Numbered from the stretch's first letter, positions 18,330 through 27,947 are shown. The stretch is DNA of 64,000 nucleotides from Vibrio sp. JPW-9-11-11 (GCF_013369335.1 NZ_SZQJ01000036.1:679996-743995), one strand, 5' to 3'. Numbers and translations are program-made. The notes: a model not told the origin generated them from the letters alone.

Positions 18330-20686
18330 AAAAGTGGAGCACCATAGGTGCTAAATTGGTCTTGGCGTTCATCGGCACCACACTGTTACTCACCGTGGTG
18401 AGTGTGGTCGCTTGGTTGACTTGGAGTCAGCTCGATGGGCAGGTGAGCGAGCTGTTGGAGCAAAGTGTGCCAAAGTACAACACCAGCTATTTATTAGAGA
18501 GTCGCAGTAGTGAAATTCGCTATCAAGTGCAACTGCTGCCCGCCATCGCCAACAAAGTCGAGCTAAACCATCAAGTAGTGACGTTGTCAGCGCTTATCCA
18601 GTCGATTAAACAGACGCTAAATGAACATAATCGTGACGGCGTGAGTAGTGAGGTCAATCGCGAGCTTTTACAACGCTACCTCGAGCTGGAGCAGACGTTA
18701 CACAACTACAGTGAACTGGTATTGCATCGCGTTGAGCAAACACGCCAAATCAATAAACTCAATGAACAAATTGATTGGCTGCATCAAGATATTCGTTCAG
18801 AGCTCACGCCTATACGAGAAGAACTACACTGGTTGATCGAACGTGATGATACAGAGCAGAGGCGCAATACCGCCCTCAATCAGCTGCGCACCATACAACA
18901 GGTGCTGGATTTGGAGTCCAATTTGTTCTCCATGGTGAATGATGTGATGGAGTCGCAGCAACTGGGTCAAGTACACAATGCGGTCAAGGTGATGCAATAC
19001 AAACTCGAAGAGCTGCGAGACCATAGCCAAGTATTGATTGAGTTGCCCTCGTCGATCGCCTACCAACAGCTACTAGAAGAGTTGACGGACCTGCTTGCCC
19101 CTCAAGGGATGTTCTATTTGCAGATCCTCGATAAAGTGGCGTTAAACCACAGAATCAACGTACTCAATCAACAAATTGATGTTCAGCTCAATGATATCCA
19201 CCAGCACATCGGCCTTATCGTCAACGAAGCGGACAAAAGCTTTCTCGATGTAAAGAAGCAGACCGCGAGTCTGGTCTCCTATGGTAATCACGTTCTGTTG
19301 GTCTGCTTTAGTGTGTCAATTTTGATGTCGCTGTTTTTGACTTACTATTTTATTAATCGTCGAATCGTGGCGCGTTTAACGGCATTGGGCACCAGTATCG
19401 ATGCGATCACCCGTGGCGACTTAAGTTACCCGATTCAAGTCGATGGACAAGACGAAATTGCTCGTCTTAGCGAAAAGTTGATTGAGTATGGTGAGAGTGT
19501 AAAAGAGATCCAGCGAACGAATGCGGTGAGTTTAATCAACAATACCTCGGCGAGCTTGCTGACGTGTGATTTAGCGGGCTGCGTGGAGTCGCAGAATCTC
19601 AGCGCGCGTCGTTTGCTCTCAACCGAACCGAGCGCCGAACACAAACCTATTTGGGAGATTTTAGACAGCGATAACCGCTTGGAGTTGGCGCGTATATTTT
19701 CCCGTAGCGGTCAACTGCTGACACAAGGCCAAGATGCACTGACGCTGAGTGTGGGCCGCGAAGAGCCCTGCTACTTGCATTTCGATTTTCATCAATTTTC
19801 TCATGGGCAACTGAATAAAATCATCGTGACCATCACCAATGTCACTCAGCAAGAGCTCACTGCGCGTGAGCTCGAAAAGCGAGTAGACGAGAAAACCCAT
19901 GACTTGGTCGAAAAAAACCAGCGCTTATCACAAGAAGTACAAGTACGTGAGCGCGCCGAACGCCATCTCAAAAAAACGCAAGGAGAGCTGATTCAGGCGG
20001 CGAAAATGGCGGTGGTTGGTCAGACGATGACCAGTCTCGCTCACGAGTTAAATCAACCACTTAATGCAATGTCGACCTATGTCTATAGTGCCAAACTGTC
20101 GAGTGATGCCCAGGATATTAAAGGCATGAATCAAGCCTTGAACCATATCGAAGCACTCGCTAGCCGTATGAGCAAGGTGATTACCAGTTTGCGCAGTTTT
20201 GCTAAAAAGTCCGATGGCGAACAGCGAGCCGAATCATTGCCATTGAGTGACATTGTGGACCATGCGATCACTATCGTCAGTACCAAAGCAAAACGTCAGA
20301 TGGTTGAGTTGGACAATCAGATTGACGGTGATCTGCAAGTCAAGTTCAGCGCCTTGGCGCTTGAGCAGGTGTTGATCAATTTAATGGTCAATAGCTGTGA
20401 TGCATTGAGTGAATCAAACCAAGCACGTCGTTTGGTCTCCATTTACTCTCTCTACAGCACAGCAACGCATCATGTTATCGCTGTCGAGGATACCGGGGAA
20501 GGATTTGACCCCAGTATCGCTGCAAAACTTTTTACCCCGTTTACCACCACCAAAGAAGTAGGGCTAGGGCTTGGCTTAACCATCAGTCAGTCGCTGATGG
20601 AAAAATACGCAGGCCAAATCCATCTTGCTTCCAGTATCGAGCGTGGTGCACTAGTACTATTGGAACTGCCTTATGAACACGCCTAA
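18326..20686 (+). CDS. pgtB: Phosphoglycerate sensor histidine kinase PgtB
   Basis: A 786-residue inner-membrane histidine kinase, longer than the roughly 670 of Salmonella PgtB. The parts are a transmembrane segment at about 10-32, a helical periplasmic region to about 325, a second transmembrane segment at about 328-348, HAMP, a PAS-like linker (about 400-510), a coiled coil, HisKA with the phospho-acceptor H573 in AHELNQPL, and a HATPase (EDTGEGFD, then GLGLGLTIS). The AHELNQPL box groups it with DctB-type kinases. It is probably activated via PgtC and phosphorylates PgtA. The gene overlaps pgtC by 4 bases and pgtA by 14. Confidence 0.9.
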   Translation: MKKWSTIGAKLVLAFIGTTLLLTVVSVVAWLTWSQLDGQVSELLEQSVPKYNTSYLLESRSSEIRYQVQLLPAIANKVELNHQVVTLSALIQSIKQTLNEHNRDGVSSEVNRELLQRYLELEQTLHNYSELVLHRVEQTRQINKLNEQIDWLHQDIRSELTPIREELHWLIERDDTEQRRNTALNQLRTIQQVLDLESNLFSMVNDVMESQQLGQVHNAVKVMQYKLEELRDHSQVLIELPSSIAYQQLLEELTDLLAPQGMFYLQILDKVALNHRINVLNQQIDVQLNDIHQHIGLIVNEADKSFLDVKKQTASLVSYGNHVLLVCFSVSILMSLFLTYYFINRRIVARLTALGTSIDAITRGDLSYPIQVDGQDEIARLSEKLIEYGESVKEIQRTNAVSLINNTSASLLTCDLAGCVESQNLSARRLLSTEPSAEHKPIWEILDSDNRLELARIFSRSGQLLTQGQDALTLSVGREEPCYLHFDFHQFSHGQLNKIIVTITNVTQQELTARELEKRVDEKTHDLVEKNQRLSQEVQVRERAERHLKKTQGELIQAAKMAVVGQTMTSLAHELNQPLNAMSTYVYSAKLSSDAQDIKGMNQALNHIEALASRMSKVITSLRSFAKKSDGEQRAESLPLSDIVDHAITIVSTKAKRQMVELDNQIDGDLQVKFSALALEQVLINLMVNSCDALSESNQARRLVSIYSLYSTATHHVIAVEDTGEGFDPSIAAKLFTPFTTTKEVGLGLGLTISQSLMEKYAGQIHLASSIERGALVLLELPYEHA

Positions 20687-21935
20687 CTACTCGGTTTTAC
20701 TGGTTGACGACGACCAAGATGTGTTGGACTCCTATATGCATTTAATGTCCCTAGCTGGCCTTAAGGCCAAGCCGGTATGTGACCCGACCATGGCCTGCCA
20801 GTATCTTGGTCCCGATTGGCCTGGGATTGTGCTGCTCGACATGTATATGCCACAGATGCACGGTCTTGAACTACTCCAGAGAATCAAACAGATCGATGAG
20901 CGTGTTCCCGTGATTGTGATCACCGGGCATGGTGATATTCCCATGGCGGTGGATGCGCTGAAAAAAGGCGCGTGTGAGTTTATTGAAAAACCGATCAATC
21001 CTGCTCAATTATTGGAAATGGTAAAAGAGCAGTTGAGCTTTCGTCAGGCGTTTATCGAACAGAAAACGGCTATGGTGTCGAGTATTGACCGCAGTTTGAT
21101 CGGCCATTCTGCGCAGTTGGATCATATTCGGCACTGTATCTCCCAGTTTGCTCTGTTGAATAATCATGTGGTGGTCTGGGGTGAGACCGGGACTGGACGT
21201 CATTTAGTCGCGCAGTTGATCAATGATCTCAATCGTCAAACTGGCCCAAGGCCTCTTCAGATAAGCCATGAAGCGGGCGCTGAGCCCGAACAACTGACCG
21301 AGGAGTTGAACAGCTCAGAGCATACCTGCTGGTTGGTCGATAACCTTGAGTCGATGAGTGAAGAGTGTCAGCGCGTGCTAGCTCAAGCGATTATTGAACG
21401 AGAACGTAACGACCACCCACTGCAAGTGATCGCTATATTAAACCACAACCCTGAACAGTTAATCGCGTCAACGAAACTGGTTCCTGAACTCTACTACGTA
21501 CTTAACCAAGGGGTAATCGAACTGCCCGAACTGCGGCTGCGCCCAGATGATGTTGCGGTCTTGTTCCATCACTTTCTTAAGCTCAGTTGTATCAAACTGG
21601 CCAAGAAAATACCCAAAGTGGAGCCTAGCTATTTGGCGATACTGCGCGCGCATCATTGGCCGGGTAACGTGCGTGAATTACGTAATGTCGCCGAGCTATA
21701 TGCGGTTGGCATCATTAAGCTGACGGGCAAAGAGAAGCTGTACACGCAAGAAGAGGTTCAGTTACCGCTCGACGAGTTGGTGGGAGATTATGAAAAAGGC
21801 GTTATAGAAGATGCATTGTTCCTGCATTCTGGGCGAGTCAGTGAGGCCGCGAGTTATCTTCAAGTACCACGTAAAAAGCTCTATTTAAGAATGAAAAAGC
21901 ATGGTATCGACAAAGACTCGTATAAAAGCCGTTAG
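20673..21935 (+). CDS. pgtA: Response regulator PgtA (NtrC-like, without GAFTGA)
   Basis: A 420-residue response regulator. The receiver domain (about 5-125) has the acidic pair D12-D13 and phospho-acceptor D56 (VLLDMYMP). A central AAA+-like domain follows (GETGTGRHL as Walker A remnant; NNHVVVWGETG), then a Fis-type helix-turn-helix at the C-terminus (ASYLQVPRKKLYLRMKKHG). The segment that normally holds the sigma54-contacting GAFTGA loop is shortened and replaced, and Walker B is WLVDNLE. This agrees with PgtA activating transcription without sigma54; that conclusion is inference from the missing motif. It is the last gene of the pgtCBA operon, before a strong hairpin. Confidence 0.88.
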   Translation: MNTPNYSVLLVDDDQDVLDSYMHLMSLAGLKAKPVCDPTMACQYLGPDWPGIVLLDMYMPQMHGLELLQRIKQIDERVPVIVITGHGDIPMAVDALKKGACEFIEKPINPAQLLEMVKEQLSFRQAFIEQKTAMVSSIDRSLIGHSAQLDHIRHCISQFALLNNHVVVWGETGTGRHLVAQLINDLNRQTGPRPLQISHEAGAEPEQLTEELNSSEHTCWLVDNLESMSEECQRVLAQAIIERERNDHPLQVIAILNHNPEQLIASTKLVPELYYVLNQGVIELPELRLRPDDVAVLFHHFLKLSCIKLAKKIPKVEPSYLAILRAHHWPGNVRELRNVAELYAVGIIKLTGKEKLYTQEEVQLPLDELVGDYEKGVIEDALFLHSGRVSEAASYLQVPRKKLYLRMKKHGIDKDSYKSR

Positions 21936-21944
21936 CTAAAAGGA

Positions 21945-21970
21945 TAGCCCCCTATCTGACTAGGGGGCTA
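21945..21970. terminator. Shared hairpin between convergent pgtA and the small gene
   Basis: A perfect 10-base stem TAGCCCCCTA / TAGGGGGCTA with a 6-base loop lies between two converging genes. On the minus strand it is followed by TCCTTTTAG. The plus side has no U tract, so it works better for the minus transcript or as a barrier to both. Confidence 0.7.
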
Positions 21971-21974
21971 GCTA

Positions 21975-22163
21975 TTAGTACCAGTCTTCTTCCGGGAAGA
22001 GCTTACCTTCAGGTGCATATGGATCATCATCAAAAGGATGCTCAGACTTGTTGCGCAAGCTTTCCAGCTGATGCTCTAGCATGGTAACGGTATCGTAGTC
22101 ACCTTCGGAACACGCGACATAAATCTGTTGCTCCAATGCTCTAATGCTATCGTTAATACCCAT
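21975..22163 (-). CDS. Conserved small acidic protein of unknown function
   Basis: A 62-residue protein beginning MGINDSIRALEQQIY. GGAGG lies six bases before this ATG; an ATG four codons earlier would swallow the ribosome site, so it was not used. The first half is one amphipathic helix with EGDYDTVTMLEHQLESL, and the second half is acidic and proline-rich (FDDDPYAPEGKLFPEEDWY). I recognise it only as a type of small protein common in Vibrio. It follows cti by 39 bases on the same strand and may be co-transcribed with it. No function is proposed. Confidence 0.7.
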   Translation of the reverse strand: MGINDSIRALEQQIYVACSEGDYDTVTMLEHQLESLRNKSEHPFDDDPYAPEGKLFPEEDWY

Positions 22164-22202
22164 AGTGACCTCCATTTGCGTTGTTGGCGCAGTTGAACGG
22201 TT

Positions 22203-24560
22203 TTACCTATTCTCAAATCTATTGTAGTCAAGCAGACCAAATTCGATAGGTTGATTCGCTTGATACCATTGGTGGACTTTGTCGCTAAATGGCCAGAACT
22301 TTTCGGAGCTTCGGCGAATAGCAAAGGTATCCAACAACTTAACGTAATCTTCTTCATCCTTCATGGTGCGCAACATAGTGACCAGTTGAGGAATTTGCTG
22401 CTCTTTGAGTGATAAGTACGCAGCGGGATAACTCCCGATCACTCCACGGACGATGGTGAGGCCATCATTTTTAGGGTCGCGATTGCTCTCTTCGTCAAAC
22501 AGGCTAGAGATATTGGTATGAGCATTATTATGCAGAAGGGTGAAGAGCTGTTCGTCACCGTGCTGCGACTCGATCATCAACATCATGATTTGTGGTAAGG
22601 GGGTGAGATCACGCCCTTTTATATCCTCAATAGAGCGCAGCATGGCTTCGTGTTCAGGGCTGAAACCGGTTTGCTCAATGGCGTAGCGATGGTTCAGTAC
22701 CGGGCCCAGCTGGGTTTTGAGGATGTCATACAGTTCCATTTTAGGATTGTCGGTCTGATACGCGACTTGCGTGGGTTGATCGAATGGCTCGACGTTACGC
22801 AATAAAAAGTCACTCAACTGACTACTCTGATCTTGATACCAGCTAGAGTGCTCCTTGTGGCGTATTTCTCTTGGCAGCAGAGCGATAAAGTTACTCTCTC
22901 CCTCCAAGCGCAAGAAGTCCATAAACATTCGCGTCATCAGTTGGTGACCAAAATTACCGTAGACATCGAAGCCCGCGACCAAGAGATAGTGGATACGCTC
23001 AATAAGCGCGTAATCAAGAATCCAAGCAGTTTTGGGCGCCTCTCCGACTAAGCCTTGGACCACCGATGCGCTATCGAAATGTCGAAATACTGTCAACGCG
23101 GCATTGGGATTTGTCCCATCCCCCGTCCATATAATATCGGTAGTCAGATACTTTCCGTTTTCAAACCAGCTATTGATAAACTGAGACTTAGCCTCAAGGT
23201 AGCGGGCTTGCTGGCGTGAGTACGAAACCCAATGGGTGATAGGCAAGGTGTTACTTTCTAGCTCCCCCGGGAGTTTTAAGTTCTCAGCTTGCGAGCGGTA
23301 AAACTCATTTACTTCTGGAATGTCGGCTTTTTCGGGGTCAAGGAAGAAGACCCAGAACCTATCGTTGATCACATTCAGCGCCAATTGTCCGCGGCACACC
23401 GGCCCTTTGATGTAAGCGTTAATCGTGTTTTGGGCATTGTCGAGCATAAACTTAAATCGCGCTTTTACCGGAAGATCGATAAAGGCGGTCATGGGATTAG
23501 CAGCTACATCTGGTTTATAGCTCGGCAGTGTCGCGACAGTGTAATCGGCATCGATAAACCAAGCTTTCCAGTTGGCCATTCGCTCTTGATTGAGCGCAAA
23601 TGGCATATGGGTTTTATCAACGATGGTTGATTGGATGGGAACTAGGCGGTAGTAGACGCGCTCTACACCGGGGTCATCATAGGGTCGACGTGTGGCAATT
23701 CGCTGCACGGGTTGGCCTGGTGGCGTTTTCGAACGTATTAAACGAAAGAATCGCGGCGTCGTTTCCTTGAGATCTGAAAAGTACAAGTGGGATAAAAACA
23801 GGTGTTCATAAATGTAACGCGCACTGAGCTGCACCTTACGCGGGCTCTTGTTGAGTAGGCTTTCGTATTGATAGACCAGCTCTGCTTGCTCGGCCGATAG
23901 CGGGAGCGGCTGATTCATTTTGGCGCCATTTTGTAGCCAACTTATCAAAGTTGAGTATTCGTTACTCGAGAGGTTGGGCATCCCATAAGGCATTCCCCAA
24001 GTAGGGTAGTCCTGTAAATATTGATCATACTCTTCAATGGTGGGGCACACTTGGGAACGGTCGATAGCAAAATCAAAGTCTTCTAGCTGCGTTTGATTGG
24101 GCAAAGGGTGCGCTTCTTTTTGCTTCAGCATGCGCGCGATTAGCCCTGCCTCAAGGTTGGCGGTCGGATTTTGTGCGCGCTCGTTGAGCACTGGATGAAA
24201 ATCAAAATCACGCCACTGCTGGGTGGTTTGCGCATCTTCAAATAAGCGGTGAGGCGTCGCCGCCGTTAAGCGTGTCCCCTCGTAAACCAGCTCTTTACTC
24301 GCACCTCGGTCAATACCTTGAGTTGATGAAAGCTTAAGCTGACAAGGCGCATCGTAACAAGCGTGACAAACCACACAACGGTTATCAATGATCGGCTTCA
24401 CTTGGTCGAGGAAGAAGTCGCTGTCATAACTGGCAGGTTCACTGTCGCGTTGCTGTACGGTGGCGATGCCAAATAGTTGGTCGTAGTTGAATCCGGCGTA
24501 GGTCGCACAGCCCGCAAAGGTGGTGACCAAAGCTAAGATTAGAAAGGTTTTAAAATTCAT
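22203..24560 (-). CDS. cti: Periplasmic fatty acid cis/trans isomerase Cti
   Basis: Cti is a periplasmic c-type-cytochrome-like enzyme that turns cis-unsaturated membrane fatty acids into trans forms, stiffening the membrane under solvent, heat or salt stress. The 785-residue protein has an N-terminal signal peptide; C18 after FAG could be a lipid anchor though the lipobox is imperfect. The single haem-binding motif CVVCH is at 62-66, as in the family, and the length is normal. The small gene downstream lies 39 bases away. Cti activity is usually constitutive and set by substrate access, so a regulator is not expected. Confidence 0.9.
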   Translation of the reverse strand: MNFKTFLILALVTTFAGCATYAGFNYDQLFGIATVQQRDSEPASYDSDFFLDQVKPIIDNRCVVCHACYDAPCQLKLSSTQGIDRGASKELVYEGTRLTAATPHRLFEDAQTTQQWRDFDFHPVLNERAQNPTANLEAGLIARMLKQKEAHPLPNQTQLEDFDFAIDRSQVCPTIEEYDQYLQDYPTWGMPYGMPNLSSNEYSTLISWLQNGAKMNQPLPLSAEQAELVYQYESLLNKSPRKVQLSARYIYEHLFLSHLYFSDLKETTPRFFRLIRSKTPPGQPVQRIATRRPYDDPGVERVYYRLVPIQSTIVDKTHMPFALNQERMANWKAWFIDADYTVATLPSYKPDVAANPMTAFIDLPVKARFKFMLDNAQNTINAYIKGPVCRGQLALNVINDRFWVFFLDPEKADIPEVNEFYRSQAENLKLPGELESNTLPITHWVSYSRQQARYLEAKSQFINSWFENGKYLTTDIIWTGDGTNPNAALTVFRHFDSASVVQGLVGEAPKTAWILDYALIERIHYLLVAGFDVYGNFGHQLMTRMFMDFLRLEGESNFIALLPREIRHKEHSSWYQDQSSQLSDFLLRNVEPFDQPTQVAYQTDNPKMELYDILKTQLGPVLNHRYAIEQTGFSPEHEAMLRSIEDIKGRDLTPLPQIMMLMIESQHGDEQLFTLLHNNAHTNISSLFDEESNRDPKNDGLTIVRGVIGSYPAAYLSLKEQQIPQLVTMLRTMKDEEDYVKLLDTFAIRRSSEKFWPFSDKVHQWYQANQPIEFGLLDYNRFENR

Positions 24561-24672
24561 ACGCCTATTTATATTTCGCTCACAATTGGCTAATTGCAGC
24601 AGAAGGTGGGAGGATGTTCAAATAAAACCTTGTCAAACTAATGAAAAACACTCGAATTATATGTTGAGCGTC

Positions 24673-26298
24673 TTATTCTCTCTGCGTGTGATGATTGACA
24701 TAACACACCGAGAAGGGAACATTCAAACGCTCGAACTCCTTAAACCAGCGCCATTGGTTATCTTGCAGTTTGTCGCCAGGCCCCTTAACTTCAATCCACT
24801 CAAAGGTTCCCTCTTTAAAGGCGATAAGGTCTGGCATACCACTGCGAAAGAGTTTGAGATCGCTCAACATGACGGTAAACAACTTCGCCAGCATCTCGCT
24901 AGGAATATGGGTGAGCGCGAGGTGTAACAGCGCTTCATCGAGCAGCCCCCAGTGCACAAATGGGTTACTAATGCCACATTTGGCCCGATAGGTGTCCAAA
25001 AGCGATTGCGTATCCCCGCCGCGAATTGTTTCAAGCGCGCGGTTGATCGCTTGCGCTCTCTTACTGGCAAAATCTGCGTGGTACAGGTCGAGTGGACGGT
25101 GCTGGTAGGCGTTGATAAACGCCCCTTCAATTGGTGCGAAAATTGCCTCCCAGAACGTCAAGCCAAACAAGCTGTTAAGCAATGCATTTTCGCTGTAGAA
25201 GACCGTCCAGCCAAGTTTTTCAAAATAGGTTTTGGCCGCTAACTCAACGCGTTGTTGAGACAAATCCAATTCAACGCGGTGCTCGCTGCAGGTGGGTTTG
25301 CTCGCGCGTGGGACTTTAAAACCTTGTTTGCGTAGAACACGTTGTTTTAACTTTTCGGCAATTTCAAGTTCGGCAATATCAATAGGGTGCGTCAGCATGT
25401 CTGTGACAATGTCACTAAATAGTTCGTTTTGATCGAGCTTGTCGTAGATGCGTGCACGACGCTCTCTGCTTGGGGTCAGTTTGGTTTGCTTAAATAGGGC
25501 GAGCGCGGTTTCCAATTCGTTTAGGCGTTCGTAGTCACGCGCGATGTCATTGATCATGTGCTCTCGTTTGCGGTCGACGTATCTATGCTCCACCGGTTCG
25601 GGCATGGCATCAATTAGGGCGTCGAGTTGGCATTTCTCCTTTCGGTCACATTGCCAATAGAGAGTCGAAAGTTGGTTTAGTTCAATAAGTCGATCGATTT
25701 GCGCTCGGCTTGCAAAAAATCGCCGTGCTTGACTCAGTTGATACTGCTCGAACTGGTGCAAGCCTAAATCATCGAGCACAAATTGACTTAAATCTTGATG
25801 GGTATTGGCAAAGAAAAGGGTTAGCAAGAGATCAATCATATGGGCAGAATTGAGCTTGATGACGGTGAACGTCAGACGCTCAAAGTCAGTAAACGTATCT
25901 TCACTTAAACACGCGATTAAGTGCTCTTTTTTGAGTGATTTTGTGTGCTGAGGGTAGAGTGCCAAGATCTCGGGCTTAGTGAGCAGGTTCGCAGCCAGCT
26001 CTTGTTCGGAGAGATCTGGAGAGAGTGCGACAAAGTGGTGAGAAGCGAGTTCATCTAATGCACCTTGAAGACTGTCTATTTCTTGATAGTTCAGTTTGTC
26101 GCTACGAAACCAGTGCCCTTTACGGCTATAGAGGCGAACGAGCAGACACTGGGCCGCTTTGCTAATACCATTAAATACTGCTAGCCATTGATGCTCATCG
26201 CCCCTTAATAAATCGCTGTACCATTGGGTTGCGTGACGAGTGAGTTTAAAAAAGTTATCCAAGTAGTAGTCTGGTGCGAGTTCGACCGAGTTTTCCAT
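24673..26298 (-). CDS. VRR-NUC domain nuclease (FAN1-like)
   Basis: A 541-residue protein with a long helical N-terminal region (TPR/SAP-like in appearance) and a C-terminal VRR-NUC nuclease domain at about 430-535. The PD-(D/E)xK residues are seen in GMPDLIAF...WIEVKGPGD. This is the architecture of bacterial FAN1, a structure-selective nuclease acting on flaps and interstrand crosslinks. The ATG at 26358 was rejected because its first 20 codons run through the terminator of the upstream gene; MENSVELAPDYY at 26298 fits better, though its ribosome site is weak. It faces no partner and is probably expressed alone. Confidence 0.83.
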   Translation of the reverse strand: MENSVELAPDYYLDNFFKLTRHATQWYSDLLRGDEHQWLAVFNGISKAAQCLLVRLYSRKGHWFRSDKLNYQEIDSLQGALDELASHHFVALSPDLSEQELAANLLTKPEILALYPQHTKSLKKEHLIACLSEDTFTDFERLTFTVIKLNSAHMIDLLLTLFFANTHQDLSQFVLDDLGLHQFEQYQLSQARRFFASRAQIDRLIELNQLSTLYWQCDRKEKCQLDALIDAMPEPVEHRYVDRKREHMINDIARDYERLNELETALALFKQTKLTPSRERRARIYDKLDQNELFSDIVTDMLTHPIDIAELEIAEKLKQRVLRKQGFKVPRASKPTCSEHRVELDLSQQRVELAAKTYFEKLGWTVFYSENALLNSLFGLTFWEAIFAPIEGAFINAYQHRPLDLYHADFASKRAQAINRALETIRGGDTQSLLDTYRAKCGISNPFVHWGLLDEALLHLALTHIPSEMLAKLFTVMLSDLKLFRSGMPDLIAFKEGTFEWIEVKGPGDKLQDNQWRWFKEFERLNVPFSVCYVNHHTQRE

Positions 26299-26310
26299 AA
26301 CCGATAGACA

Positions 26311-26343
26311 ATAAAAAAGGCTTAACCCTAAGGTTAAGCCTTT
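26311..26343 (-). terminator. Terminator of the OFA-family MFS gene
   Basis: A perfect 12-base stem (AAAGGCTTAACC / GGTTAAGCCTTT, loop TTAG as read on the minus strand) is followed on the minus strand by a run of T. It starts about 20 bases past the stop of the MFS gene at 26363 and lies in the leader of the VRR-NUC gene. Confidence 0.88.
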
Positions 26344-26362
26344 CTCATCGTAATTCAATCGA

Positions 26363-27595
26363 TTATGCGTTTTTCAGCTGCGTGATTTTTGCATCAGTCA
26401 GCGGCTTAGTGATGAAGGCAAGCACGATACAGACTGCCATCATAACCGCAGAGATAGTGTAGGCCAGAGTGTAGCCTTCACCGTTGGTCATCGAGAAGCC
26501 AACAACTGCAGCGCCGATTGCGCCGCCAATACCCCATGCAGTGTAAAGCACGCCGTAGTTCGTGCCGTAGTTCTTCAGGCCGTAGAACTCAGCCGTTAGA
26601 GTAGGGAATACCGCGAGAAGAGTACCGTAACCCACGGCAGCGATTGCCGTACCGATAATAAGCGTGAACTCAGATTTGAACGTGGCGAACAGAACCATGT
26701 TGATGCCCTGTAGCACGAACGCAAGAAGCAGAGTGCGCACGCCACCGATCTTGTCAGCAAGCATACCTGCAGCCACACGGCCGCCCGAATTAAATACCGC
26801 TAGGATAGAGGCTAGGTAAACCGCGTTTGGTAGGTTCGCCTGAACGCTTGCAATCGTGGTGATGTTACCGATGATCATCAAACCAACAGACGCGGCAAAT
26901 GCATACATGATCCACAAAGAGTAGAACTGTGGCGTTTTCAGCATCGCTTTCCATGAGAGATCGTCAGATTTTTTAACTGCTTTAGGCGCTTGACCTTCTT
27001 TAACTTTAGGCTCAGCAGGAGTGTAGTCTGCGGGTGGGTTGTTAATGGTTGCCGCGAGAGGCACTGCAATAACAAGAACACCAACCCCTAGAATCATAAA
27101 GCTAGTTTGGATACCCATGCTTGTGATGAGAGCAGAAGTAACAGGAGCTAAGTAAATAGCCGCCAGACCAAAGCCCGCTGCAATAATGCCGTTGACCATG
27201 CCCTTTTTCGATGCGTGGAACCATTTCATTGCAGATGGAGACAGACACGCGTAGCCAAAACCGATACCAGCGCCTGTGATCACCCCGAAGGTGATGTTGA
27301 GCATCAGTGGCGAGTCAACAAAGCCAGATGCAATCATACCTAGGCCAGTCAAAACCGTGCCGAGGATAAGGATCAAACGTGGACCCATGCGGTCTTGAAG
27401 GATACCTGCAACAAGAAGACAGATAGAGAACGTGATCGTTGCTGTCGCGTAAGGGGCAGAGGCTTCTGCTGCGCTCCAGCCAGATTCAGTGACTAGTGCT
27501 TTGTTAAAGACACTCCAAGCATACAGGATGCCAAGACAAAGGTTGATACAAAATCCTGCTAGCAGGATGCGCATTGCTTTATCAATCTTGCTCAT
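26363..27595 (-). CDS. MFS transporter, oxalate/formate antiporter (OFA) family
   Basis: A 410-residue MFS permease with twelve hydrophobic segments and a central charged loop (about 195-220). The first segment (GFCINLCLGILYAWSVFNKAL) and the GAGIGFGYACLSPSAMKWF stretch are typical of the OFA family. Members carry oxalate/formate, lactate, pyruvate or other small carboxylates, so the substrate is open. The start is taken at MSKIDKAMRIL with AGAAG nearby; an ATG four codons earlier is possible. It is followed by a strong terminator and has a 5' region rich in A+T. Confidence 0.85.
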   Translation of the reverse strand: MSKIDKAMRILLAGFCINLCLGILYAWSVFNKALVTESGWSAAEASAPYATATITFSICLLVAGILQDRMGPRLILILGTVLTGLGMIASGFVDSPLMLNITFGVITGAGIGFGYACLSPSAMKWFHASKKGMVNGIIAAGFGLAAIYLAPVTSALITSMGIQTSFMILGVGVLVIAVPLAATINNPPADYTPAEPKVKEGQAPKAVKKSDDLSWKAMLKTPQFYSLWIMYAFAASVGLMIIGNITTIASVQANLPNAVYLASILAVFNSGGRVAAGMLADKIGGVRTLLLAFVLQGINMVLFATFKSEFTLIIGTAIAAVGYGTLLAVFPTLTAEFYGLKNYGTNYGVLYTAWGIGGAIGAAVVGFSMTNGEGYTLAYTISAVMMAVCIVLAFITKPLTDAKITQLKNA

Positions 27596-27947
27596 TATTC
27601 TTCTCATTTTTCCCCGCGAGCGTGGATAGGTTAACTGGCGATTTCTTCAAATTTAGTTTGCGTTTATCAACACTAAACACAGTGGGCGCGAATTATAACC
27701 GATTAAAATGTGATTGGAATCTCTTTCTCAACTTATTTTTAGTTTTGCTAATTATTGTTGAGTAATTGTTTCGAGAACGTTTGCTAATTATGAATTAGGT
27801 GATTGAGTAAAGTGAATTGAGACACATCAGCGACCTCTTCACTGTCAGTGAACAGGCCGAGATCGAGCAGCAAAATTTCATCAATGTACGGAACAGAAAC
27901 TGGCTGTTTTATCAAAAACGGCACCAAGGTTTTGCTCTATCACAGTG
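27596..27947. other. Intergenic region with a possible 46-codon frame
   Basis: This roughly 350-base stretch lies between the ETF-quinone oxidoreductase stop and the start of the OFA carrier, both on the minus strand. The A+T-rich half next to the carrier should contain its promoter. The other half contains the short frame described at 27784-27924. No hairpin with a U tract was seen after the oxidoreductase gene. Confidence 0.5.
27784..27924 (-). CDS. Possible 46-residue small protein or gene fragment
   Basis: A minus-strand frame begins at GTG 27924 (or TTG 27927) and ends at TAG 27784-27786. The peptide (VPFLIKQPVSVPYIDEILLL, then acidic and helical) has a protein-like composition, unlike most shadow frames. 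No good ribosome site is visible and a stop stands four codons before the TTG. It may be a small protein, the tail of a lost gene, or chance. Confidence 0.25.
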   Translation of the reverse strand: MPFLIKQPVSVPYIDEILLLDLGLFTDSEEVADVSQFTLLNHLIHN

